A model generated the notes under the pieces. It saw only the letters and a list, made by a program, of their open reading frames with translations, was not told the DNA's origin and did no database searches. From assembly GCA_005884925.1 (NCBI GenBank), contig VAYU01000025.1, positions 1-64,000 of the forward strand: 64,000 nt of DNA, in the 5' to 3' direction. The position numbers were made by a program, and so were the translations under genes. This document shows positions 41,375-49,596 of the stretch, in pieces; within the stretch, counting starts at the first letter, position 1; every line of letters starts with the position of its first letter. Source of the DNA: Actinomycetota bacterium (lineage in GTDB: Bacteria > Actinomycetota > UBA4738 > HRBIN12).

Positions 41375-43401
41375 AATCACGACTGGCCTGGTGGCTGTGG
41401 GCGCTGGGGATCTTGGGCGTCGCCATCGCCGCGGCATTCGGGATCGCCGACGGCAAGGGGGCGGAGTGGAATGGCTTCACCCAAGTCGTCGCGTTCTTCG
41501 CGGTGGGGACGATCGGGCTCGTGGTCGCACGGCACCAGCCGAAGAACCCGCTCGGCTGGATCTACCTCGCGGTGTGGACGGGGGCGGCTGTTGTCTTCGG
41601 AAGCTTGAGCGGATTCGCTCGGTGGGCAGCCATCAAGGACCCGTCCATGCCGGGTTCGACCCTGGCCGCATGGGTCGGGAACTGGGTCTGGGTCCCGATC
41701 TTCGTGGCCCTGGTCACCTTCCCGTTCCTCCTCTTCCCCGACGGGCACCTCCCATCTCCGCGATGGCGCACCGTCGCCTGGGGAACCGTCGTGCTTACGG
41801 TGCTGTGGTCGATCAGTTTCGCGTTGGAGGGACACGACTACACCGACGCGCTGAACCGTCCAAGTCCCAACCCCTACGCCATCCCCGGCCTCGTTCCGTT
41901 CTTCGATGGAGCGAGACTGGTCCTCGGCCTTCTGTTCATCGCTGTGATGGGAGTGTGCGTGGCGTCGCTCGTGGTGCGTTTCCGGCGTGGCGATCGCGAA
42001 GAACGCGAACAGATCAAGTGGTTGATGTTTGCAGGAGCCGCAACGGTGATCTGGTTCGGCCTGCCCCTCAACCATGGGAGCGGCGGGTGGCCCGACTTCG
42101 TCCAGGGCTTCGTCCTAGCCCTTATCCCGCTCTCGATCGGGGTCGCGATCCTGAAGTACCGGCTCTTCGACATCGACGTCGTCATCCGCAAGACGGTGGT
42201 GTTCGGCGTCCTCGCGGTGTTCATCACGGCCGTCTACGTCGCGATCGTCGTCGGGGTCGGCACCATCGTCGGCTCACGAGGGAGCCCCTTGCTCTCCGGG
42301 ATCGCCGCAGCCGCGGTGGCGCTCGCGTTCCAGCCGGTCCGTCGCTGGGGCCAACGCGTCGCCAACCGCCTGGTCTACGGGAAGCGCGCAACCCCGTACG
42401 AGGTCCTATCGGAGTTCTCGAGCCGACTGGGCGGCGCATACGACCCCGAAGACGTCCTGCCTCGCATGGCTCGCATCCTCGCCGAAGGGACGGGCGCCAG
42501 ACGCGCAGACGTCTGGCTGCATGTCGATCGGAAGCTTCGCGTCGCGGCGAGCTGGCCGATCACGGACGAACCTGCGAACGAGCTCGCAGCGGAGCCGTTC
42601 CCTCCGGGCCTCGTTCCCGTGCGGCATCGCGATGAGCTCCTCGGAGCGCTCGGCGTCCAGACGTCGACGGGAGAGTCGCTGACTCCGACGGAGTCGACGC
42701 TCGTGGACGACCTCGCGGCGCAGGCCGGCCTCGTTCTTCGGAACGTTGCACTGACGGGGCAGTTGCGCGCGCGTCTGGAAGAGCTTCGTGCGTCACGGCA
42801 ACGTTTGGTCGGGGCGCAGGACGAGGAGCGGCGGAGGATCGAGCGCAACATCCACGATGGCGCGCAGCAGCAGCTCGTCGCGCTCGCGGTGAAGCAGCGG
42901 CTGGCCGCGTCCCTGGTCGGCCGCGACGATGAGCGCGCTCGGACGATGCTCGAGGAGCTCCAGATCGAGACGAACGCGGCGCTCGACGACCTCCGGGACC
43001 TCGCGCGCGGGATCTTCCCCCCACTGCTTGCCGACCGGGGACTCGCGGCAGCGCTCGAGGCGCAGGCCCGGAAGGCCGCGTTGCCCGTCACGGTGGACGC
43101 CGGTGGGATCGGCAGGTTCCCGCAGGACGTCGAGACGACGGTGTACTTCTGCACGCTCGAGGCACTGAACAACGTCGCGAAGTACGCCGATGCGACCCGC
43201 GCGACGGTTCGGCTCGCGAACGGCAATGGGGCACTCCGCTTCGAGGTCACCGACGACGGCCGGGGCTTCGACCCGGCCGTCGTCGGCTACGGCACCGGCC
43301 TGCAGGGGATGGCGGACCGGCTCGCCGCCGTCGGCGGCGAGCTGACGGTACGGTCGGCCCCCGGCGCCGGCACGACGATCGCTGGGACGGTGCGCGCATG
43401 A
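41371..43401 (+). CDS. Array kinase 2: membrane sensor histidine kinase (HisKA_3)
   Basis: 676 residues. ATG lies within the ATGA that ends kinase 1. The membrane region has FPDGHLPSPRWR and RLFDIDVVIRKTVVFGVL; VYGKRATPYEVL marks the junction to the GAF-like domain. His495 is in NIHDGAQQQL; the HATPase motifs are LEALNN, DDGRGFD and GTGLQGMADR, all intact. Between GAF and the dimerisation helix there is an extra coiled segment (LTGQLRARLEELRASRQ) a few residues longer than in kinase 1. Its third to sixth membrane segments differ strongly from kinase 1, suggesting a separate input. Confidence 0.92.
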   Translation: MKSRLAWWLWALGILGVAIAAAFGIADGKGAEWNGFTQVVAFFAVGTIGLVVARHQPKNPLGWIYLAVWTGAAVVFGSLSGFARWAAIKDPSMPGSTLAAWVGNWVWVPIFVALVTFPFLLFPDGHLPSPRWRTVAWGTVVLTVLWSISFALEGHDYTDALNRPSPNPYAIPGLVPFFDGARLVLGLLFIAVMGVCVASLVVRFRRGDREEREQIKWLMFAGAATVIWFGLPLNHGSGGWPDFVQGFVLALIPLSIGVAILKYRLFDIDVVIRKTVVFGVLAVFITAVYVAIVVGVGTIVGSRGSPLLSGIAAAAVALAFQPVRRWGQRVANRLVYGKRATPYEVLSEFSSRLGGAYDPEDVLPRMARILAEGTGARRADVWLHVDRKLRVAASWPITDEPANELAAEPFPPGLVPVRHRDELLGALGVQTSTGESLTPTESTLVDDLAAQAGLVLRNVALTGQLRARLEELRASRQRLVGAQDEERRRIERNIHDGAQQQLVALAVKQRLAASLVGRDDERARTMLEELQIETNAALDDLRDLARGIFPPLLADRGLAAALEAQARKAALPVTVDAGGIGRFPQDVETTVYFCTLEALNNVAKYADATRATVRLANGNGALRFEVTDDGRGFDPAVVGYGTGLQGMADRLAAVGGELTVRSAPGAGTTIAGTVRA

Positions 43402-45497
43402 GCGTCGTCGAGGCGCGAAGGGATCGCTGGGTCCCGCGGCTCGCCCGACTCGCGCTCGGGGTCGTGGTCGTGGTCGGGACGTGCGGCCTCACGCTCGCAG
43501 CGATGCGACGCGAAACGGGAGTCATCCTCGGCGCGCTCGCCGTATCCGCGATCCTCATCGTCTTCTCGCTCTTGGGGATCCTCATCGCGGGGCGCAAGCA
43601 CAACCCCGTGGGCTTGATCTTCTCTGCGCTCGCGGTCGCGGCCGCCATCCAGCTCACGGCCGGCGACTACATCCTGCGTGCGAATGTGACCGCGCCCGGT
43701 TCGCTGCCGCTCGTGGTGTATGCGGAATGGGTCGATCGGTGGATCGGGGCAGCGGCGATCACGCTCCTGCCCCTGCTCTTCCTGCTGTTCCCGACCGGTC
43801 GCATCCCGTCGGCTCGTTGGCTGTGGGTGTTCCGCGCGTGGGCTGCCTCCGCCTGCCTCTGGGTCGTGGGATTCATGCTGACGCCTGGCCCACTCGACGT
43901 GGGCAACTCCGACCACGCGATGAACCCCTTCGGGGTGAGCTTCGGGTCGGCCCTCGGGTTCATCGGCGGCGTGGGTCTGCTCGTGTCGACGATCGCATCG
44001 ATCGCATCGCTGTTCGTCCGATGGCGACACGCAGCCGGGGAGGAACGCCAGCAGCTGCGGCTTCTCGTGTTCGTTGCCGGTGTTGGATTCGTCTTCTTCT
44101 GGCTGTCTGGCGTCCCGGGACCCATCTCCAGCGTCGGATGGGCGGGCTTCCAGGTGTCCTTGCTTATCGGGATCCCGGCAGCGATCGCGATCGCGATCCT
44201 GAAGTACCGCCTCTACGACGTCGACCTCGTGATCCGGAAGACGGTGGTGTTCGGCGTCCTCGCCGCGTTCATCACCGCGGTCTACGTCGCGGTCGTGGTG
44301 GGTCTCGGGTCGATCTTCACCGACACGCTGGTCCTGCGGATCGCGGCGACGGCGCTGGTCGCGGTGGCGTTCCAGCCGGTGCGCGACCGCGCGAACCGGC
44401 TCGCGAACCGGCTGGTGTTCGGCGATCGGGCGACGCCGTACGAGGTGCTCGCTCGCTTCGGCGAGCGCGTCGGCGAGACCTATGCGAGCGATGACGTCCT
44501 GCCACGGATCGCGCGTGTGATCGCCGAGGGAACGGCCGCGGCTCGCTCGGACGTCTGGCTCCGACTGGGCGACCGGTTCACGCTCGCAGCTTCGTGGCCG
44601 GTCAGCGAACCGCAAGGGTCGTTCGCGATCGAGGGCGACGAGCTCCCGCCGATCGATGCCGACCGGGTCGCTCCGGTCGGCCATCAGGGCGAGCTCCTCG
44701 GCGCGATCGCCGTGACCAAGCCCGCGAGCGAGCCGCTCACCCCTGGGGACGCCGAGCTCCTCGACCGCCTCGCCGAGCAGGCGGGGCTGGTGCTCGCGAA
44801 CGCGCGGCTCACGGCCGATCTGGAGGCTCGGCTGATGCAGATCGCGCAGCAGGCCGCCGATCTCCGTTCCTCCCGGCAACGGATCGTGGCCGCTCAGGAC
44901 GAGGAAAGGAGGCGGCTGGAACGCAACATCCACGACGGAGCGCAGCAGCATCTGGTCGCGCTCGCGGTCAAGCTTCGGCTCGCGAAGACCGCGCTCCAGA
45001 CGGATCCGGAGCACGGACGACGCATGCTTGGAGAGATCAGCGACGAGGTGGACGCGGCTCTGGACACCCTCCGTTCGCTCGCCCTCGGGATCTATCCGCC
45101 GCTGCTGGAGGAACAGGGGATCGCAGCCGCGCTGGCTGCGCAGTACTTGCGCAGCAGTCTGCCCGTGCGGATGGAGAGCGACGGGATCGGCAGGTACCCG
45201 ATCGAGCTGGAGGCGGCCGTCTACTTCTGTACGCTCGAGGCGCTCCAGAACGCGGCGAAGTACGCACACGCCTCCGCGATCACGATCTCGTTCCGAGAAC
45301 AGGGCGGGGCGCTCGAGTTCACCGTCACCGATGACGGCGTTGGGTTCGATCCGGGATCGAACGGGACCGGCACGGGGATCCAAGGGATCCGAGATCGGAT
45401 CTCCGTGTTCGGCGGCGATGCGGAGATCGAGTCCTCACCCGGACTGGGAACGACGGTCCGTGGCCGCGTGCCGTTGCTGGAGGAGGTGTCGCGATGA
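43398..45497 (+). CDS. Array kinase 3: membrane sensor histidine kinase (HisKA_3)
   Basis: 699 residues, ATGA overlap with kinase 2. Landmarks are FPTGRIPSARW, RLYDVDLVIRKTVVFGVL and VFGDRATPYEVL. His512 lies in NIHDGAQQHL; the H+1 Asp and H+5 Gln remain, with His replacing the third Gln. The dimerisation region reads TLRSLALGIYPPLLEEQG, diverging from the DLRDLARG of its neighbours. HATPase: LEALQN, DDGVGFD, GTGIQGIRDR. The linker before His is lengthened by a Gln/Ala-rich coil (LEARLMQIAQQAADLRSSRQ). It is predicted to be active but of a different sub-lineage from kinases 1, 2, 5 and 6. Confidence 0.92.
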   Translation: MSVVEARRDRWVPRLARLALGVVVVVGTCGLTLAAMRRETGVILGALAVSAILIVFSLLGILIAGRKHNPVGLIFSALAVAAAIQLTAGDYILRANVTAPGSLPLVVYAEWVDRWIGAAAITLLPLLFLLFPTGRIPSARWLWVFRAWAASACLWVVGFMLTPGPLDVGNSDHAMNPFGVSFGSALGFIGGVGLLVSTIASIASLFVRWRHAAGEERQQLRLLVFVAGVGFVFFWLSGVPGPISSVGWAGFQVSLLIGIPAAIAIAILKYRLYDVDLVIRKTVVFGVLAAFITAVYVAVVVGLGSIFTDTLVLRIAATALVAVAFQPVRDRANRLANRLVFGDRATPYEVLARFGERVGETYASDDVLPRIARVIAEGTAAARSDVWLRLGDRFTLAASWPVSEPQGSFAIEGDELPPIDADRVAPVGHQGELLGAIAVTKPASEPLTPGDAELLDRLAEQAGLVLANARLTADLEARLMQIAQQAADLRSSRQRIVAAQDEERRRLERNIHDGAQQHLVALAVKLRLAKTALQTDPEHGRRMLGEISDEVDAALDTLRSLALGIYPPLLEEQGIAAALAAQYLRSSLPVRMESDGIGRYPIELEAAVYFCTLEALQNAAKYAHASAITISFREQGGALEFTVTDDGVGFDPGSNGTGTGIQGIRDRISVFGGDAEIESSPGLGTTVRGRVPLLEEVSR

Positions 45498-47512
45498 GGC
45501 GCGTGGGGGCGATCCTCTTCCTCGTGGCGCCGCCGTTGCTGCTACTGATCGCGTGCGTCCTGAACGCATGGGCGGGAAGGGGTTGGATCAGCCCGCTCGA
45601 GTGGGCACCGCTCGCGTTCGCGTCCGCCGCCGTTGGCTCCCTCCTGTGGATCCGGCGTGCTGGTGGGGCGATGGCGGGGTTGTTCATCTACATGGGGCTG
45701 GGGCTGCCGATCGGCATGATCTTCGAGGCGTACGCACGAGGCGCGGTCGACCACGGTCTTCCCGGGGCGCCGTGGGCAGCGTGGCTCTTCCAGGCTTCCC
45801 TTGGCTTGTCGCTCGGCTTCTACCTGATCATGCAGCTCTTCCCGACGGGCGCTCCCTTGTCACGTCGGTGGCGGACCCTCGTCTGGCTCACGATCGCGAC
45901 CGCGACGGTCGTTCTCCTGACGCCAGCATTCGGGGTGACGTCCGAGTTCACGGCGAACTTCCCGGGCGTTGTGCATCCGCTCCAGATCCTCCCGGCCAAA
46001 GCAGCGAACGTCCTCGACACGATCGGCGGCGTCGGCACGTTGATCTTGTTCATCGCATCGGCCGCGGAGATCGTCCTGCGATACCGACGCTCCGCCGGGG
46101 ACGAGCGAGCCCAGATGAAATGGTTCGCAACGGCGTCAGCGGTGGCGGCTGTCGGTTTCATCGTCGGCTTCGCAACGCTCCCAGACAACCCAGCGATCGC
46201 CTTCGCGCTGCTCACACCGCTGATCCCGATCGCCGCCGGCATCGCCATCCTGAAGTACCACCTCTACGACATCGACGTCGTGATCTCGAAAGCGGTGGTC
46301 TTCGCACTGCTCGGCGTGTTCATCGCGGTCGTCTACGTCGCGATCGTGGTGGGGATCGGGACGCTCGCCGGGAACACGACGAGCCCCGCGCTCTCGATCG
46401 CCGCGACCGTGCTGGTGGCGGTGCTGTTCCAGACCGTTCGCGTGCGCGCGCGCCGGCTCGCGAACCGATTGGTCTACGGTGAGCGAGCCACGCCCTACGA
46501 GGTGATCGCGGGCTTCTCGGAGCGCGTCGCCGACGCCGTTTCGACGGATCGGGTCTTGCCGCAGATGGCCGAGGCGGCCGGACGCGGGGTCGGAGCGGTC
46601 GAAGCGACTGTCCGGGTACGTTTGCCCGGCGGGCTCGACCGGACCGAACGGTGGTCGGGACCGGGCGTCACCCCCGAGCGCGTCGCCGAGCCGTGGACGG
46701 TCACGGTCGGCTATCAGGGGGAACCCGTCGGGGACCTGATCGTGACGAAGCCCACGAACGATCCCCTCACCCCCGCGGAGCAGAACCTCCTCCGCGATCT
46801 GGCTGCGCAGGCGGGGTTGGCACTGCACAACGTCCGGTTGACCGAAGAGCTCGGGATCCGTCTGCGGGAACTGGACGAGCAGGCCGCGGCGCTGCGCGTT
46901 TCGCGCGAACGGCTCGTAACCGCTCGGGACGCGCAGCGCCGCGGCCTCCAGCGGGACATCCACGAGGGGCCCGAGCGGCATCTCCTTGACATCCGGCAAC
47001 GACTCCACCGGGTGGTCGACCCCGTCGAACTGGACGGGCTCATCGGGCACACGAACGAAACCCTCGACGGCCTCCGCGATCTGGCGCGCGGGATCTTCCC
47101 CCCGCTGCTCGCGGAGCAGGGCGTGATCGCCGCGCTCCGGGCGCACATCCGCAAGGTAGGCGCGAACGTAACCGTCGAAGCGGCGATCGGCTTCGCCGAT
47201 CGCCGCTTCGACGCCGACACCGAGGCGGGCGTGTACTTCTGCTGCCTCCAGGCCATCCAGAACGTGATCCGCCATGCGAACAACGCGACGTGCGTGGTCG
47301 CGCTGTCCAGCGACGCCGACGCGATCGTGTTCGAGATCCGTGACGACGGGCCAGGGTTCGATGTCGCCGCGACCCCCCGCGGGATGGGCCTGCAGATCGT
47401 GCAGGACCGGGTCGACGCGCTCGACGGATCTCTCGAGGTCACGAGTGACCCGGGGCGCGGGACGCGCGTCGCCGTCCGCCTGCCGATCCGAGCACTGGAG
47501 CCGGTCCGATGA
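45494..47512 (+). CDS. Array kinase 4: divergent histidine-kinase homologue with altered phosphotransfer site
   Basis: 672 residues, ATGA overlap with kinase 3. The membrane region keeps the landmarks in weakened form (FPTGAPLSRRWR, HLYDIDVVISKAVVF). The His box reads DIHEGPERHL: His490 is kept, but Asp is Glu, and the H+5 Gln needed for phosphatase activity in DesK/NarX-type kinases is Arg. The helix between His490 and RDLARGI is about 9 residues shorter than in the other five. The N-box is LQAIQN rather than LEALNN, and the G2 box is GMGLQIVQDR. The frame is open and in step with its neighbours, so it is diverged rather than broken: it may be a kinase without phosphatase activity, or a non-catalytic partner. 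Confidence 0.88.
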   Translation: MRRVGAILFLVAPPLLLLIACVLNAWAGRGWISPLEWAPLAFASAAVGSLLWIRRAGGAMAGLFIYMGLGLPIGMIFEAYARGAVDHGLPGAPWAAWLFQASLGLSLGFYLIMQLFPTGAPLSRRWRTLVWLTIATATVVLLTPAFGVTSEFTANFPGVVHPLQILPAKAANVLDTIGGVGTLILFIASAAEIVLRYRRSAGDERAQMKWFATASAVAAVGFIVGFATLPDNPAIAFALLTPLIPIAAGIAILKYHLYDIDVVISKAVVFALLGVFIAVVYVAIVVGIGTLAGNTTSPALSIAATVLVAVLFQTVRVRARRLANRLVYGERATPYEVIAGFSERVADAVSTDRVLPQMAEAAGRGVGAVEATVRVRLPGGLDRTERWSGPGVTPERVAEPWTVTVGYQGEPVGDLIVTKPTNDPLTPAEQNLLRDLAAQAGLALHNVRLTEELGIRLRELDEQAAALRVSRERLVTARDAQRRGLQRDIHEGPERHLLDIRQRLHRVVDPVELDGLIGHTNETLDGLRDLARGIFPPLLAEQGVIAALRAHIRKVGANVTVEAAIGFADRRFDADTEAGVYFCCLQAIQNVIRHANNATCVVALSSDADAIVFEIRDDGPGFDVAATPRGMGLQIVQDRVDALDGSLEVTSDPGRGTRVAVRLPIRALEPVR

Positions 47513-49596
47513 ACCACCCGGATCGCGAACGTGCGATCGCGCGGAGGGTCGCGATCGGTCTGGTCGCGTTCTACGTCGCGCTGTGGCTCGTGCGCCTGAT
47601 CCTCGGCTTCGCAACGGGGAGCCTGACGGACCAGCCGGGCTGGGTCCTCGACCTGGTCTACGGCGCGGGGACGATCGTCTTCTCCACGCTGATACTCCTC
47701 GTCGGGTGGGCGATCGTGACGAGACAGTCGAGGAACACGATCGGCTGGCTCCTGATGCTCATCCCGATCCTCGGGATCTTCGGCTTCGTCGTCGGCGATT
47801 ACGCAACCCAAGCGCTCGTCACGCACCCGGGCTCGCTCCCGTTCGGTCGGGTGGCGGCCTGGTTCGACCGTTGGCTCATCGTCGCCATGATGGCGATCTT
47901 CATCCCGTTGTTCCTCTCGTTCCCGGACGGGAAGCTCCCGTCGCGACGGTGGCGGCCCGTCCTGTGGTTCACGATCGCTGCCACCTCCGTCACCGTGATC
48001 GGGTTCGCCGTGACGCCGGGACGCTTGACCGGCGCGTTCTCCGACCTCACGAGCATCACGGTGACCAATCCGCTCGGCATCGAGGCTCTCGCAGGACCGA
48101 TCGATGCCATCACGCAGCTCGCAGGGATCGCCATCTTGATCAGCGCGTTCCTCGCGGGTGCGGCGATCATCGTTCGGTTCCGGGGTGCTTCGGGTGAGGT
48201 CCGCCAGCAGATCAAGTGGCTCGCGTTCGTCGGGGTTGCCTTCATGGTCGAGGTCCTGGTCGGCGCGGTCCTGACGGGGATCCTGGGCGATCGCTCGAGC
48301 GCATCCGACACGGTGGGCAACGTCCTGTTCACGGTCTGGTTCCTCACGCTCCTCGGCGGGATCCCGATCGCGTGCGGGGTCGCGATCCTCAAGTACCACC
48401 TCTACGACCTCGACGTCGTGATCCGCAAGGCCGTGGTCTTCGGATTGCTGGTCGTCTTCATCACGGCTGTCTACGCGGCGATCGTCGGCATCCTCACGAC
48501 CCAGGTGAGCTCGACGATCGGATCGTTCGCGGCCGCGGCGACCTTGGCGGTGCTCTTCGCGCCGGCGAGGGACCGCGCACGCAAGCTCGCCGACCGCGTG
48601 GTCTACGGGAAGCGAGCGACCCCCTACGAGGTCTTGGCGGACTTCTCGGGCCGGGTCGGTGAGGCGTATGCGGCCGAGGACGTCTTGGATCGGATGGCCG
48701 GCGTACTGGCCAAGGGAGCTGGCGCCGAGGTCGCTACGGTCTGGTTGAAGGTCGCGAACGACGTGAGACCCGCAGCGACGTTCCCCGAGGGGGCGCCTCC
48801 GGCCGATGGAACGACCGTCCCGGTCGTGCATCACGGCGAGGAGCTGGGGGCGCTCTCGGTCAGGATGCCCGCATCGGATCCGATCGATCCTACGAAACGC
48901 AAGCTCGTCGAGGACCTGGCGGCACAGGCGGGTCTGGTCCTCAGGAACGTCCGGCTGATCGAGGAGCTCCGCGCCTCGCGGCAACGACTCGTGGCCGCGC
49001 AGGACGAAGAGCGACGCAAGATCGAACGGAACCTCCACGATGGCGCTCAGCAGCAACTGGTCGCCCTGGCGGTCCAACTGAAGCTCGCCGAGAAGCTCGC
49101 GGGCACGCATCCCGACAAGGAGCGAGAACTCCTCGCCCGGCTCGGCTCCCAGGCGAACGCCGCCCTCGAGGACCTCCGCGGCCTCGCGCGCGGGATCTAC
49201 CCGCCTCTGCTGGCGGACAAAGGGCTCGCCGCGGCGCTCGAGAGCCAGGCGCGGAAGGCCGCGGTGCCGACGACGGTCGAAGCCGACGGCATCGGGCGGT
49301 ACCCGCAAGACGTCGAGTCGACGATCTACTTCTGCACGCTCGAGGCGCTCAACAACGTCGCGAAGTACGCGGAGGCGAGCCGCGCGATCGTGCGGTTGTC
49401 GCAGCGAGACAGACACGTCGAGTTCGCGGTGGATGACGACGGCCGAGGCTTCGATGCCGACGCGACGGGCTACGGGACAGGGCTGCAGGGCATGGCCGAC
49501 CGGCTCGATGCGATCGGGGGCGAGCTGCTGGTCCAGAGCCGACCCGGGGCTGGCTCGACGGTGTCCGGACGCGTTCCGGTCGGAGGCACGGGATGA
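47509..49596 (+). CDS. Array kinase 5: membrane sensor histidine kinase (HisKA_3)
   Basis: 695 residues, ATGA overlap with kinase 4. Landmarks: FPDGKLPSRRWRP, HLYDLDVVIRKAVVFGLL and VYGKRATPYEVL. His510 in NLHDGAQQQL; LEALNN, DDGRGFD and GTGLQGMADR intact. The segment LLARLGSQANAALEDLR, just after the first dimerisation helix, is nearly identical to kinase 6 at both protein and DNA level, whereas the membrane regions differ. The two therefore probably share a recent duplication or gene conversion of the kinase core. Confidence 0.92.
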   Translation: MNHPDRERAIARRVAIGLVAFYVALWLVRLILGFATGSLTDQPGWVLDLVYGAGTIVFSTLILLVGWAIVTRQSRNTIGWLLMLIPILGIFGFVVGDYATQALVTHPGSLPFGRVAAWFDRWLIVAMMAIFIPLFLSFPDGKLPSRRWRPVLWFTIAATSVTVIGFAVTPGRLTGAFSDLTSITVTNPLGIEALAGPIDAITQLAGIAILISAFLAGAAIIVRFRGASGEVRQQIKWLAFVGVAFMVEVLVGAVLTGILGDRSSASDTVGNVLFTVWFLTLLGGIPIACGVAILKYHLYDLDVVIRKAVVFGLLVVFITAVYAAIVGILTTQVSSTIGSFAAAATLAVLFAPARDRARKLADRVVYGKRATPYEVLADFSGRVGEAYAAEDVLDRMAGVLAKGAGAEVATVWLKVANDVRPAATFPEGAPPADGTTVPVVHHGEELGALSVRMPASDPIDPTKRKLVEDLAAQAGLVLRNVRLIEELRASRQRLVAAQDEERRKIERNLHDGAQQQLVALAVQLKLAEKLAGTHPDKERELLARLGSQANAALEDLRGLARGIYPPLLADKGLAAALESQARKAAVPTTVEADGIGRYPQDVESTIYFCTLEALNNVAKYAEASRAIVRLSQRDRHVEFAVDDDGRGFDADATGYGTGLQGMADRLDAIGGELLVQSRPGAGSTVSGRVPVGGTG

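Noticed and set aside
43287..45383. Minus-strand frame of about 700 codons opposite kinase 3
   Set aside because: An antisense shadow of a clear histidine kinase gene.
45494..47512. Kinase 4 called a pseudogene
   Set aside because: The frame is complete, overlaps both neighbours precisely and retains His490 and the HATPase boxes; it is diverged, not broken.
46714..49416. Uninterrupted minus-strand frame of about 900 codons across kinases 4 and 5
   Set aside because: It spans two real genes on the opposite strand and encodes low-complexity charged sequence.
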